In this document: piece after piece, positions 12,021-25,988 of the stretch
How the letters are laid out: each line of letters starts with the position of its first letter
How positions within the stretch are numbered: position 1 is the stretch's first letter
NCBI RefSeq assembly: GCF_949987535.1
Contig: NC_080080.1
Coordinates: 59,432,668-59,496,667, forward strand
Direction of reading: 5' to 3'
Origin: Balaenoptera acutorostrata
Taxonomy: Eukaryota; Chordata; Mammalia; Artiodactyla; Balaenopteridae
Length of the DNA stretch: 64,000 nucleotides
The notes under the pieces: generated by a model
Told to the model about the DNA's origin: nothing
Seen by the model: only the letters and a program-made list of their open reading frames with translations
The model's database searches: none
Position numbers and translations under genes: made by a program

Positions 12021-13477
12021 ATGGACCAGGATCATAGGGTTGAGGAAAGCAAAGAAGAGAGGAGGTATATTTGTTAGTGTTGACATGGAAATGGGTTTAT
12101 AAAGAGACCATATGGAAAACTTTTGTGAGTGGAGCAGGGAGTTTACATAAGGATGGATGACTCAACTCAACTCCAGGGAGCATAATTCACTTCCAGGTCT
12201 TTGTGAATGGCCTTCTCTGTGTTTCAGGAGACAGCTTTTTCATAGACTACACTACAAAGGGTTTTTAGAAGTTGTGTCCTGATAGTAAGTCTTCTTTGAG
12301 GTCAATTTTGCTCCAAGATTTTGGGTAAGATGTTTTGAAATTTTACTCATGTAAAAGGGTTGCTGTGACTTAAAAACATTATGTGTACATTAAAATGAAC
12401 ATGGATATATACAAGAATGTTAGAATTTCAAGAATTTTAAATGTGTAAACTTAAAAGAAATTTGAATTTGAGAGTTTAGTTTTGAGTCCACCCTTAGGAA
12501 TATTTAGGTGAGAAAGTTTGAAAAGCACAGAGTTGGCAATGGGTTGGTTCGTTGTTAAGTCCTAGTTTGCCTGCATGATTCTGGTTTAAGCCCATTAATA
12601 ACATTAATGACATCCCCATTCACGGTCAAAAAGTTTGGCTATTACAAGTCATCCTAGCAATAGGAAGCCATTGAACGTTTTGAAAGTGGAATTACCTGAT
12701 AAAAGCTCTTCTTAGACCTATTTGGCCGTTTTATGCAGGAAAGACCCATCACTAGGAGACACACTTAAGAAACAATTGAATAAAGTTCAGCAGGTAATGC
12801 AGTGTGGTTTGGGGAAATGGTAGTGCAGAGGAAAAGGAAAGGGAAGATGCAGGGGACTTTATGAAAGATGAATTGATAGAAAAGAATAACTAAATTTGGA
12901 GTCAAGGGCAGATGGAAGAGAGTGAGCGATCCTCATGCATGGGTAGCCAAGGGAAGCTTTCCAGAAAAAGGGTCGCTAAAACTGAGTCCAGTAGGATGAG
13001 TTTACCTTGCAGAAAATAGACCATGGGTTGAGGTACGGAAATATATATAATTTGGATAAACTTTTTTATTGACAATAAAACAAATCCCAAGCAAATGTGA
13101 ATGCGATTAGAAACATATTATTAAGATTTCACTATTGAAATTTCATACTTTGAATTGACAATCATTTTCTTCATTGGTTTTTGGAAGCCAGCATATATTA
13201 ATCTTTTCACTATACCCAACACAGAGCAGAGTGTGCATGTTTGTAAGGATGCGGGAGGAGATAGGTAATTCCATATAATGTTTTTCATTGTCTGACTCTA
13301 AACGCATTTGCTATTTACTATTAATGTTTACAGGTAAGTGTATTTCTCTAGTAAATTCATTTAAAATTCAACCCACATGATACGCAATGATTTTATAGCA
13401 ATATCCACTTAACCTAATGGTGTATGAACGCTGATATTTTTTCCATTCTTCTAAATGGCTACAATGAACTATGAATA

Positions 13478-13735
13478 ATGGCAACAGCTGCGATTTGTTG
13501 AGCACAAACAATGTACCAGGCATGGTGCTAGCTGGTTGCATGTATTTTCTCATTTAATCATCTCAACAATACGATGAGAAGTACTATAACTAGTCCAGAT
13601 TTACAGATGAAATTAAGACTCAGAGAAGTGGTGTAGCTTGCCCAACGTGCAGTAGATGATAAAGTGTGGAGTGAGTTTGAATGTAGATCTGTCTGATTCT
13701 AAATGCTTTGCTGCTAATGTTATTCACTTCCCCAA
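13478..13735 (+). repeat. MIR SINE
   Basis: A nearly full MIR core: ATTTGTTGAGCACAAACAAT near 13493, ACCAGGCATGGTGCTAG near 13515, TTTTCTCATTTAATCATCTC near 13544, AGATTTACAGATGAAATTAA near 13597 and GCTTGCCCAACGTGCAG near 13637. Plus orientation, antisense to STMN2. Confidence 0.8.
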
Positions 13736-14219
13736 GAATTTGCTCAGATGTATTACACTCACCTTCACCATCTACATATTGTTTTTAACTAGAAAATAAT
13801 GCATATTATTACTGATTTTTAAAATAATGAGTTCAAGACTTTTTTCTTTCCCATTTTTTCTTTGGCATTTGTTCTTTAACTTTATTGACTACATGGCTAT
13901 AGGTAAGTGTAGGGGTTTATAGAAAGAAAATGTAACTTTTCTTTTACTTGTGGATTTTACTCGGTACAGAGATGGCTAGAAAACGCAGGAACAGTTTCTC
14001 AAAAGGAACTTTGAGTATATATATTTTTATTATACGAGTAAATATATCCTTACACACTCATATTCCAGCTAATGAGATAAAAAGAGAAAGTGGTAATTAT
14101 CTAGGTATTTTAGGAAAAAAATACTTTTGCATCAGTTATTTGGATTATTATTTTAAGGATGATATATTTTGGCAGGCAATCACCTAAATTTTCTCAATTT
14201 TTTTTTTTTTTTGCTTTTT

Positions 14220-14221
<2 letters not shown>

Positions 14222-14263
<42 letters not shown>
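14222..14263. repeat. (TG)n microsatellite
   Basis: About 21 uninterrupted TG units lie just right of a T-rich run (14200-14213). It reads (CA)n on the STMN2 strand. Confidence 0.95.
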
Positions 14264-14266
<3 letters not shown>

Positions 14267-15706
14267 CTGGAGATTGTAGTCCTCCCTCGAGGAACAAAGA
14301 GTGGTTGAGGAGAACAATACAAACCATACTAGAGATTTAATTATCAGATTAGATCTTGGGATAGATTAAAATAGCAGAGAGATTTTGTTTACTTAGTAAA
14401 ATATGAAATAGGCACACACATATATATGTATATACATATGAAATTATTTCTCCCATTCTTCTAAATATATATCACAAACTCTAAGCCCTTTGCTCAAAAT
14501 TTCAAATACATCTTAATTTTATACACTTTGTGCTTCAACAAGACAATCTATATTATTCATGACAATATACTCCATTACTTTTGAAAGGCTTGAATAATTA
14601 AAAATAAGTGTTTTAAAAATGTTCAATTTTCTATTTCACCTGGCTTGTGTGGGAACGACCATCAATATGAGTTCTCATACTTCCTTTGTTGTTATTTGAT
14701 TTAGAATCAGTAGTATCACAAAAATATCTTCCATTTATTCATTCTGGGCAAAATTTTATTTGACTCAGTTTTGGCTAATGCAGAGTATAAAAAAGAAGTA
14801 ATATGTATTAGACTTCCTGTTAACAAGTGAAAGACAGTTAAGGAATGCTCTGAAAATGTCATTAATATACTACTTTGGAAGAAAATATCTCATAATCTCT
14901 GAATGCGCTACTGGTCTGTGTCCCCACATAGCAGTGTTAACCATAAGAACAGAGTCATTCAGGGCACTCGTTGCCTGATCATGGACTTGTGTTTTGGGGG
15001 CTCCGATGAAGGATGATCAGGGTCTGTTAGCACATTGCTTTTCCTCCTTACCTTCCTCATGTTTTACCTGCGATCATTGATCATTTTAGTCAATTTAGTT
15101 TAGGGGGTAGGGGTGGGGTTTCTTGGCAAGTCCTAAGCTACTCAACTTGGAGTCAACCTAAATTTCTTCTTTTGAAAGGTCTCTGGGCAGAAAGTAAAGG
15201 ACAAAGTTAGATGATATACAGAATGCAGGATGTAAGTTCCTTGCAATGATTTTACAGCAAGTAGATTTGCATTGGTTTCTAAGAGATTTCATTGACAACA
15301 TTTTTTTTTATTTGAAGCTTTCCAATGTATATAAACAGTGAATTAAAAGCACCTCTTTCTTTGGGAAAAAACGCTGTCATTTCCAGGTTGGGGGCGATAG
15401 TTGTGGGCATTCCTGGTAGTCCTCGTTGTTGGTGCCAGGGTTTAAATGAGAGATAATGGGAGAAACAGGGTACTCTGCTAATTGATTCTAAAAAGACTCA
15501 AGACTTACACCCACAGTCATTAAACACTGAACCCACACTCTACCACTGATCTCCTAGACCTGACTTCTCTCTGTGCCTCCTATTATCTGTCTTTAAATAG
15601 ATGGGAATCCATTACCTATAAGCTCTTTTTTTGATGCCTTCTTTATCCATGTCATAAATTAAGCTCCTGCTGTTCATCTTAACTTGATTTTGGCCATATT
15701 GTGTTA

Positions 15707-15708
<2 letters not shown>

Positions 15709-15746
<38 letters not shown>

Positions 15747-15747
15747 T
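15709..15747. repeat. (TG)n microsatellite with TATG interruptions
   Basis: A TG repeat interrupted by two GTATGT units near its right end. It lies in STMN2 intron 1 with no gene nearby. Confidence 0.9.
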
Positions 15748-18567
15748 GTGTTTGGTAGTCTGATTGCTTTGAGGTCCTAGATCCTGAGGTCAGATTATTT
15801 TCTAAAAGTCAAATCTATCATCCCGTTTAGAAATACTTTCAGGAGTTCCATCACTGTGATTTTCTTCTTGAAAGATGAAATAGACTAAAATGATTCTATT
15901 TAAAACATTCGCATACTATCTTGGCTTCAATTTGGACCCTAAAAAAACCTTAGCTTGATGAATATGTAATTGAGAATTCAACATTTACATGAAAAAGAAA
16001 TCTCAGATTTTTCAAGATCTATTTTAACATCCCAGAAGATCAGTGATATGAAGTAATGTTCTAGATATTTCTGCCATGATGATGTAATGCTAATTAGTTT
16101 AGTATAAATATGGATTCAGTTTGTATTTATTCCACTCACATCTCCCCACAAGGATTATGATCTCCTAAGCTATAATAACCAGGGAGGTTCTGAAAGATTA
16201 ATATTTTGATCAGCCAGAGCAGCATACTTTTTCTGTAGGAACAGATATCAAATCAAATAAAGGAACATTTAAGAAGGTCAAAGCTGTACAACCCATCATT
16301 GGATTTTACAGAAACACATGAGGCTCTTAAATATCAATTCCATTGATTCTTGGCAAAACAATTGTAACAAGGAAAAGAAATTGGGTGACATGAATCAGTC
16401 CTTGTGATCAAAATTGTAATAAAAGCAGTAAATTGTATCAATTTGGGACCTCACCTTACTCTTGATTCCAGGTCAAGCGCCTGTTGAGTTTAATGAGAAT
16501 TCCGCTGTATCATGCAGGGTCTTGCTCTTTTATCTTTCCCCTGATAAAGAAATTCTTGTAGTTCTACATGGAGACCAAACTACGCTGTGGTTTACAGGAG
16601 TAATGGGAGCATTTTATTCTGTCTGCAATTCAAGATTTTATCAGCAAGCCTAATTCTGGGTACCGAGGGATGTCTTTTTCTTAAGTCACCAGTAGTAGTC
16701 ACAAGCCTAGGATGATAGCTAAATTGGTTGGGACTTAAATGAAACAAAGCCAGAGTGAAAGAACAGAGAGACCATTCATCTGGCTGAGTGGAGTTCTCGT
16801 AGAGGAATGGCTCTTTTCTCCCCTTCCCTGCAGTCTCCTGATGGGGAGGCAACCTCCATTTGAGGGCTGCCATGATGTTCTCTGAATTGTGTCTCCACAA
16901 TGGCTGAATGTGACACCCAAGAGATTTAAATCTCTTCCCATTATTTTTTACAAAATCCTTACTACTTGTAATAGTTACTAGCATCAACTGTGAATAAAAG
17001 AAGTATTTAACTTGCTGTTATTGCCAAAATAATACTTATTAAGTTTCCATTGAATAGAATCCTTATCTGGGTAGTATACAAATTGTCCTTATAGCAGTTT
17101 TTCTAAATTTTTTCTTAGGAAATGAATGGCATATAAAAGATTAATAGACAATATTTCAGGAAAAGGCCACAAAAGCCTCATGTAGGAGCCAGCATTTTGC
17201 TTGCTTCCCAAAACCTAAGGAGAATTCTAGAGTCTTACTCAATGAAACTTTGTAAAATGCAACAGTATGTAACATTTACTCAATAGTGCTCTAAAAGTTG
17301 GATTTTTAAATCATATTTATTAGAGTTCTGTTTTAGTCATCCATTCAAAACCTGTGTATTAAAAGCTTAGGTAACTGGCTTAGTGAACAAAAACTGAGCA
17401 GTCAGGTAAATTTTTTCCCCTGAATGAAAACAAGTCTTGTGACCTTGTTAGTCACACTTAAGTAATATGTCCTACAGTCACTTTGTGTCAAAGAGAATAG
17501 AATGTACAAATATATATTTAAAAATATAGGAAATATAAATATTGTCAAGGTTTAGAATTGCCACTGATAATAAAAAAAAATGAGCTATACCATTGATTGA
17601 ATATCTCTGAGAGTATGTGAGTGTACTGGAGCCTTTGAGATGAGTGTGAAACCTCTTAATATTACGGCTTCCACTGTGTAATTCTCTTCAGCATCCATTC
17701 TCGAGGCAGCTAAATAGCGTGGAAGAAATCCTCAGGTTAATGTAGATATGCCATGAAAATTGCTTTTTTGTTTTGGAAATCAAATGCTGCTTCCTCAAGC
17801 TTTGCCATGTAAAGACTCATTTTCTGAAATAGGATTCATCCCATCATATACTAGAACTTGAATTAGTATAATTTTCTGCCAGGAATGAAAAGCAGTCTAA
17901 AAAGCAAGTAAGAAAAACGTCCGGAGCTTCTGAATTCCACAGTCCATTTTGTGTCATCACTGTTACAAACAAGATTAAAATATAAAAGACAACTTGGTCC
18001 AAGAAAAGTTTTCTAAATTTTCTTTCTTTCACATGTGTTTTGTTTCTTCTGGAAATAAAAGCTCTTCTAAGAAACGGTAATTTTCAGTGATGCAAAAGTT
18101 TTGTATGCTCGTGCTATGATAAATGTAGTTTTGTTAAGTTATTGTTCTTTGCATGCCAAAGTATCACTTTGCCTTTTTTGTAATAAAGTAAATGGCTACA
18201 GAAAGGATAAAGAGATTGAAATTTGGGTTTTGATTTATTTGAAATAAGCAATACACATCACAAAAAAACCCAGAAAGATTTTAAAAGTAACCGTATGTTC
18301 TCTTACAGGTGGATTTCATAATACACTTAACGTATAAGATACAAATAAAAATAACTGAGCGATCAGGAGGGTTTGTTCATACTTTGAGGAAATATATTAT
18401 GAAGGTTTTTAGTTTGTTTTGGTTGTGCATTTTGTTTTTCTACTTTAGTGAAATCTGGTTGACCTGGATTGGTGAGCAGTTTCTCAAAAAGAGTTACTTT
18501 AAGGTCATCAGTATAAATATGTTTAGATTATTAATAAGTCTGCATTTTGTCTAATGCAATTGGAATC

Positions 18568-18660
18568 ACTAGCCTTAGCATCATAGAACTGGAAGGAACA
18601 GCAGAAATAATGTAAGTAATCTAATGATAGTCTCATTTTATAGATGAAGAAATCAAACTT
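18568..18660 (+). repeat. Ancient SINE-like fragment
   Basis: AGAACTGGAAGGAACAGCAG followed by CTCATTTTATAGATGAAGAA is the conserved phrase pair of an old amniote or mammalian SINE core. Short and diverged, so the family is uncertain. Confidence 0.4.
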
Positions 18661-21489
18661 AATAACTTTAGTTTTTTAAAAGGCCTTCCCCCACTTTGGG
18701 GATGGAAGGTGGTGAGGTGGTGGTGATGACAGGGACAGAGGGGAAAACAGCAATGGGAGAAAGGTGTAATGAGTGGAAGTGATGAAAGGCTTTTAAAAAA
18801 ATCATCTTTCTTCCATATTTGACTCTTTCTCCTGCTTCTAAATCTGGTTGTACATTTTTGATGTTGGGTGATATAAAGCAATTTATTTGCATTGTGGAAG
18901 TTTTTTTTTTTTCCTTTCCTGAAACCTAAGGATCATTGATCTCCTCTTCCAGAGCACTTGGAACAGCCTTTCAAAGGGCTTCACACACTTTCATCCTTCT
19001 TGGGAAGCAAATTCATCTGCATGTGAAGACCAGTGCCTCACGTATACATACAAAATTCTTGGAATGCATCCAGAATGGTGGTACTTGCTGCTTCTGCTGA
19101 CTAAGGCAATATATATGTACCATGTATTACTTGTAGAATTCCTCCATCTACAAAATTTTCATGAAGAATGGCATTTCTCTTTTACTTTACAAAATTATGT
19201 AATGTGTTGCCATTCTAATGAAACTACGCTCCTGGATAGTAGCTCAAGTCTTAATTAACCCCATGTTTCAGGTAGGAAAATAAGTATTAGATGGTGACTG
19301 GATTATATGACCTTTGAGGTCTTCTCAGAACTTAAGATTTTTCTGTTAAGAACTTGAGCAAGTCATTTAATTTTTCTGGACCTTTTTTTTCATTGACAGT
19401 TGGTTATTTCCAAGCTCTGGAATTCTATGATTCTACAAATTTAGCAAATATTGTCTTTAAATGAATTAACTTCCTCATTACATGCAGATTCATTTTTTTG
19501 TGTTTTCTGCATTAAGGGCTTTCTTTACCTACCTTCTTTTAAACAAATTATTTTAAGGCATTACATTTTTAAAGAAAAGGAAAACTTACTCTTCATATTT
19601 CTGCTTTGTAAATTGTTTCCTCTTTCCAAATCTTGGTATTTCATAACAAATATTTACATGATAGACACAAAATGTTATATATAATGTGATTCATAAAGCA
19701 ACCCATCATTTGAATTTCAAATTGTCAAACTATTTGAGCAAACTTAGCTTTTCCCCATACTACAAGGAAGATCTATTTTAAATATATATAAAATATATAT
19801 ATTTTATGATTAGGCAGAATAGGTGATTGATAAAATATGAGCTTTTTGGATGCCATCTGGAGCCCCTTTTGAATTCATGATACTCATTCCTAAGATATGA
19901 GAAAGATTACATGTTGGTATAACTGGTTGAGTGAGATCAGAATAACCTATGCTTCTTATTTTCTTTCTGGTAGCAAGTACTACAAGACTTGGTCATAAAC
20001 ACTCCTAGTAAAAAACTGAAGGTAAAATGGTATCAAGTGTTTGATCTGCATAGATAAATATGAATCAGAATCTGGCATAATAAATTGCTGATATTATTTT
20101 AAAAATCATAACTTGGTAATACATAATACTTAAAGGCACACTATGGGCTTTCCTTCATTTTCTGTTTTCTCTAGATTTATTCTGCCTAAATACATTCATA
20201 AAAAAAGTGTACTTGTGGTTCGGGATATTGCTCAAAATTTCAAAAAGCTGGCCAAGTAATAATGTGTAGAGCAGGACAGAGGATCTGTGTACCAGGATGT
20301 GGTGACAATTCAGAAATGTCTCCAATGGTTGACTCATGCAATTCCACAAGGCTGAGTTCGCATCTCCCTAAAAACAGAAGTGACTCAAACTTAATGGTTT
20401 CCATCCAAAGGGCTTTGAGTCTCTTCTCCTTTCAAAGACACAGTCATGTTCCTGGCTTGTTTCACAAAGCTTAGCCCTTATTCCTCTACTGTTGGGTTCA
20501 CTGCTAATCATTTCTTCCCAACTAAATTTAAGTTTTTTGAGGGCGAGAGAAGGTGTCTCATTTAATGCATGCGTGTAGTTATATGTAGCAGTTAGTGTTG
20601 TGTAAGTGCTTATCTTCTGGTGGCTGAGCAGGAAGGAGCTGTCACCAGCTGCAAATGATACCCCCTGGATCTGTCAGTGGCTCAGCTGGCTTCTCATTGA
20701 GACTAGGTTAAGAGTGGGGATTAGGAGTCCAGATGTTGGAGCCAGATTGAGCTCACCGATTCTCTCCACTAAATTTACTAACTTCCTTTTATGCTAGACT
20801 GGTATTTCTGGGTGCTTTGAAGTGGCCTACTCATCTCACTTAGCCCTTATCCCATAGTTGTAGCTATGGCGATAGTTTCAAAATGGCACTAGTTAGTGGC
20901 ACAACTGTAATTGCTTGGTTCCCAGGCAAAATTTAAGCAGACCCACCTACCTCAATCCTTCATAAGGTCAACTTCATGACAACAGGTAATCACCTCTGTC
21001 TATGCACGGAGAAAAAGGAGGCAGGTGAATGTCTCCTCTGCATTCATTTATATGTTCTGTTGCTTTCTTGGCCACAAAACTGACTTAAGATGAGTAGATA
21101 TTACCTTGGGATAATGGAAGAAATATGAGTAAAAGCTGAAGACTTACTTAGGCTCTAGCTCAAGATCTATCCAACCTTAACAATTTATTAAACCTTCTAA
21201 ACATGAGTTTATTTATCCACAAGATGGGGATATTATTGTAAAGATGGAATTAAATAATGTATTGCGAAACTGAAGTGCTAACTCATATGAGATATTGTTA
21301 GCAAAGATTAATCTTCTCTGATTTGCTCTTTATTCTTTGAGTGACTTTTGACGTCTACAGGCCGTGGCTATAGTGAAATGCGGTGGCATCTTGCTTCTTG
21401 TAATGTTGTGGCTTCTCTTCATCCTTATCTCATCAAATTACCGAACACAATGAGAGCCTCTACTATGTCCAAGGGAGACTGTAGGTATA

Positions 21490-21680
21490 GTGGTTGCCTA
21501 AGAGGGCTCCAGGGTCAGACTGATTTGTTTCAAATCCTGGCCTTAGCACCTACTGGCTGCACGTGGCTTTCCTTCCCTGCCTTCCTTTCCCAGCTGTGAA
21601 AATGGGGGTGATAATAATCTTCTCAAGGTGCTTGGGATAGCTGTCACTGCACTCGGCACACTACACTCAATACACGTGAC
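21490..21680 (+). repeat. MIR SINE
   Basis: GGTTGCCTAAGAGGGCTCCA leads into CAGACTGATTTGTTTCAAAT, CCTGGCCTTAGCACCTACTG and GTGAAAATGGGGGTGATAAT, the usual order of MIR box B and core phrases. Confidence 0.7.
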
Positions 21681-21839
21681 CCAATAGTATCATTACTGCC
21701 GGCCACATGATGCTGTGAGGGCGACAAAGTACATGAAACGTGGTTCTGGCCTAAAAGAAGCCCTCAGTGTAGTTGCATATAAGATAAAGAAATGTCTGTA
21801 GCAAAACACACAGGTAACAACTGTTCCCGGTGAGGCAGC

Positions 21840-22060
21840 TGGAGTGAAGAGAGAGGGCTTGAGATCTGAAACCCACCTTTGCCCTGAACAAGGTGTGTGA
21901 CTTCGACAAAGTCACTTAACTACCCTTGGCTTCTCCTATCCTTACTTGTCCAGTGGGAATAATGAAACCTAAGAGTTGCCATAAAAATGAAATGGGAAAA
22001 AGGGCATAGGGACACGTGACATGTGACTGGTTCATGCATAGTAGGGGACAATAAATGATG
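21840..22060 (+). repeat. MIR SINE
   Basis: A second MIR right after the previous one: TTGAGATCTGAAACCCACCT, then GTGACTTCGACAAAGTCACT, GTCCAGTGGGAATAATGAAA, and a final GGGGACAATAAATG. The TCGACAAAGTCACTTAACTA run is the diagnostic part. Confidence 0.7.
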
Positions 22061-24265
22061 GGAAATATGATGACCACAAAAAGGTGCTGCAAGTCAGTAT
22101 GTAGCTAATCCCCAAGCTCATTGTTAGACAGTAAAGCTATAGAGTTCACAGGAAGAAAGATCAAGGAAAGCTAGATTTGAGGCTGCCTTGCAAAGCCTGC
22201 TACTCTTTGTCTCAAGGAGAACAAACCTTTTTCAGAAGCAGTTCTGAGAAATCCTATTTGACTTCTTAGCTGACCGTCCTCACCCTATGTATTCACCATT
22301 CACGTCTAAAATTTATCAAAAGTGATAAAATGTTGGCTATTTGTTGTCAGGAGCAGCGTCGTCCCTTTGCAGAAGTGGGTAGGCGTTTATTCTCTTCAGC
22401 TATGCAAGCAGGTCATAAAGTTCATCATTCTCTCCCAAGTTACATTTTTCTGCAATTCTTCTCTTGCGTAAGTTGGAATACAGCTTCCTGCAACTCATAA
22501 CAAATAGACTGATACTGTACACGCTTGAAAAAGTTCATTTTAAGAAAAATTTCAGCAAGTGGAATCCAGTTCTTTCAAAGCAGCGTAATTCAATATTTCT
22601 TCAATGTTAATGTTGAATTTAGAAAAAATTCTCATCCTAGGTACTGAATTTCATTTTCTTTTATTTGTTCTACTACTAAGCTTTTTTTTTTTTAAACCAA
22701 CTTTTTGGTTGATAGAAGAGATGCAGTTCTTTTCTTTCTACCATTGTGTTTTGGTTAGGCATTTCGGAACTTGTTCAATTTTTTAAAAATGAAAGAATGT
22801 CTACATTTTCTTTAAAGCTGAACTCTGCTACTCACTGCAATATATTATGACCTCGTGAGGATTTAAATTGTATTGATGCTTTCATATAAAGCTCCTCCTT
22901 TGTCATTATTTCATGTTTGTGAGAAAGTAGGAGTATATCTTATCTGCATTTTATGGCCTATAAATACAAACAATACTGAGTATTTTTATATGTAGATTGT
23001 TATTATCAACAGTATCTACTTTGAAAAAGGACTATACTTGTAAATGTAAACATATTTCTATTAATATGCCTGTAATTATGTCGTAAATATAATTCCAACT
23101 TTATGTACCATATGTTTATATGAAATGATATTTTGGAGGCAAAACAAAATAGTTGTAATGCTCTTTTATAGCAGAAGTCAATTATGCTCCCTTAAGCCTT
23201 TGTCAAGTCAGATGTCAGATGAATGCTAATTTGATTTCTCAGGATATCTTTATTATTTTAATAATGACATTCCAGTAACATTTTACAGTGTTTTACTGAT
23301 TGGTACCTGGAACACTACTGATTGAAAAGGTATTATTTTCATGAGTACTGGAGGAATAATACTAAACTCTAAGTATCTATATCCTTTTTCTTACTACAGT
23401 CATTCTGTTTGTACTGTTTGGCTCTAGTATTTTTGTTGTACTTATCTACTAATGGGTGGAGAGTAGCAAGGCTAAATTGATCCAGGTAAGAAATACCTGA
23501 AGTTATCCCTGAAAGAAAAGATCTAGCTGAAGGATAGGTGTTGAAAATGGAAGTAGCAGAGCAGGAGAGTTCCAGGCAGGCAGGAGACTGGAGAAACAGA
23601 AATGAGAGATTATGAAACAGTCAATTGATGTGAGATTTGGGTGAAATTGATGGGTTAAGAAGATTTTAAGAACAAGAGACTCTGTGTGTGCGTGTGTGTG
23701 TGGTATGTGATATAATTTCCCCTTTCCTGCTCTCCAAGAAACGTCAGGGAGGACTTTTACATTTTAATGTTTCTGGAATCAGTTTTTATTTCTACTGAAT
23801 ATGACATTTTATGTTGATGAGCCTTACTGGGTAGGCAAGAAGGGTTAGTTTTATTGAAGCTATGTATGTATTTGAAGGAGGATGAGATATGAAGTATAAC
23901 AGGGAAACATGAGATGAGAAATAAATGCAAAAGAAATGTATTTTTAATTCTGGCATTACCTGGAATGGATTTATCTTGGAGGTGTTCTATGTTGACGGCT
24001 GTGTCATAAATATCACATCAGTTCTCCCTCTACCACAAAGAATTATTGAGTGATGCTCATTTCCTAAATTCCAAGTAATTCCAGTAGATTTGTTATTACA
24101 TGTAGAAATTTACAAAGTATAAGAATTTAGTTATTTACTTTAAATTAATATTTTTATTTAGTGTTTTCATCATCCATCTAGGGTGTCAGGGAAGGGGATT
24201 ACTCTTTTGGATTACAAAGTGCTTAACACTGAATTGCTTACTTAATCCTCTCAACAACCATGTGA

Positions 24266-24620
24266 TGTTTTAAAAAATTGAAGTATAGTTGATTTACAAT
24301 AATATAATAGTTTCAGGTGCACAGCATAGTGATTTAGTATTTTTGCAGATTATACTCCATCATAGCTTACTAGGATAAAGGCTATAATTCCTTGTGCTAT
24401 ACAGTATGTCCTTATTGCTTATCTATTTTATACATAGTAGTTTGTATTTATTAATCCCATATCCCTAATTTGCTACTTCCCTCTTCCCTTTGGTAACCAC
24501 AAATTTATCTTCTATGTGAGTCTGTTTCTGTTTCACATATACATTCATTTGTATTTTTTATTTTTTAGATTCCACATGTAAGTGATATTACACAGTATTT
24601 GTCTTTTTCTGTCTGACAAC
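24266..24620 (-). mobile_element. L1 3' end fragment (old L1M-type)
   Basis: It starts at the left with the reversed L1 3' end (TTGAAGTATAGTTGATTTAC) and runs through TTTCAGGTGCACAGCATAGT, TCCTTGTGCTATACAGTATG and AGATTCCACATGTAAGTGAT. This is the 3' UTR and extreme ORF2 end in minus orientation. It is strongly 5'-truncated. Confidence 0.8.
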
Positions 24621-25127
24621 TGTGTAATTTAGGTGGTCTTATTTCCCCCTGAGATATAACTGAGCTATACCTGAGATATATTGTGAGATATAACCAAGAA
24701 AATTGTAATACAGAAATGATAATTCACTCAAGGATTATCGACTAGTGAATAGGTGGAACAAGATTTAAAATTACATCCATCTAATCCCCATACCCACCTC
24801 TTATACACTAGAGGTCTCTTATAGCATTTGAGTGGCTCTCTGTATTTCCTAATTGGTGGTCTTAGCACATCATTATATGCTGCCTCATAATATTGTAGGG
24901 TAGTGTAATAAGATTGTTAAAATGGTGGAGACTTCTATTTATAGTTACAAGTTACTATTACTGGTTATTAATTTTTTTTGTATGTACAGGGTCCTGTTTT
25001 CTTCAAAAGACTAAATTCTCCAAGGGTAAGGACCATGATTATTTATATTTTTACAATACCTAGCATAGGCTTCAGAACAAAGTTGGTATTTGAATCTATT
25101 TTACTGCAGTTAATGCCATTAACTATT

Positions 25128-25322
25128 TTTTTTAACATCTTTATTGGAGTATAATTGCTTTACAATGGTGTGTGAGTTTCTGCTTTATAACAAAGTGAAT
25201 CAGCTATACATATACATATGTCCCCATATCTCTTCCCTCTTGCGTCTCCCTCCCTCCCACCCTCCCTATCCCACCCCTCTAGGTGGTCACAAAGCACCGA
25301 GCTGATCTCCCTGTGCTACGCG
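25128..25322 (-). mobile_element. Young 5'-truncated L1 tail with 16-bp target duplication
   Basis: A cetartiodactyl-type L1 3' end in minus orientation. A T-run (reversed poly-A) is followed by AACATCTTTATTGGAGTATA, the CATATACATATGTCCCCATA stretch, a CCCTCC-rich block and CACCGAGCTGATCTCCCTGT. It is flanked by the direct repeat AATGCCATTAACTATT at 25112-25127 and 25323-25338, a perfect target-site duplication. That defines the exact insertion (about 195 bases) and indicates a fairly recent event. Confidence 0.92.
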
Positions 25323-25564
25323 AATGCCATTAACTATTAATAAATTTAGACTGAAGGTAAACCCACTTAGTGTGCATCTTTCCTCACTTGTGCATATTGT
25401 TACTGGACAGGAGAAAGTGCTACATTTTATTAGTTTTGTTTTTATTATATATTATCATATCTAATATAGATGTAACATACATTAGATATATTCATATATA
25501 TCATATCTAATCTAATCCTATCTAATACATATAATATATATTAATATATATTAGATATCTATAT

Positions 25565-25914
25565 CTTTTTATTAAAGTATAATTGACTTCAATATTGTAT
25601 TAGTGTCAGGTGCACAGCATATTGATTCAATATTTTTATACATTATAAAATGATTCCCACAATAAGTCTAATTACCATCTGTCATCATACAAAGTTATTA
25701 CAATATTATTGATTATATTCCCTATGCTGTACATTATATCCCTGTGACTTATTTATTTTATAACTGAAAATTTGTACCTTTTGGTCTCCCTCACCTATTT
25801 TGCCCAAGCCCCCTTTCTGCCCCCTGGCAACCACCAGTTTGTTCTCTGTATCTATGACTCTGTTTCTATTTTGTTTTGTTTGTTCATTTGTTTTGTGGAT
25901 TCCATCAGTGAAAT

Positions 25915-25915
<1 letters not shown>
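25565..25915 (-). mobile_element. Old L1M 3' fragment
   Basis: Phrases of an old mammalian L1 3' UTR in minus orientation: TTATTAAAGTATAATTGACT, GTGTCAGGTGCACAGCATAT, CAATATTATTGATTATATTC, CTATGCTGTACATTATATCC and GGCAACCACCAGTTTGTTCT. The left flank (25440-25560) is a TATATC-rich stretch. Confidence 0.75.

Positions 25916-25916
<1 letters not shown>

Positions 25917-25984
<68 letters not shown>
25917..25984. repeat. (TA)n(CA)n compound microsatellite
   Basis: About 21 TA units run directly into about 13 CA units at the end of the L1M fragment. The open frames seen across it (runs of YIYI, THTH or CVCV) are artefacts of the repeat. Confidence 0.95.

Positions 25985-25988
<4 letters not shown>

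Noticed and set aside
16592..16987. 131-codon minus-strand frame in intron 1
   Set aside because: No known motif, AT-rich intron context, and not flanked by convincing splice sites.
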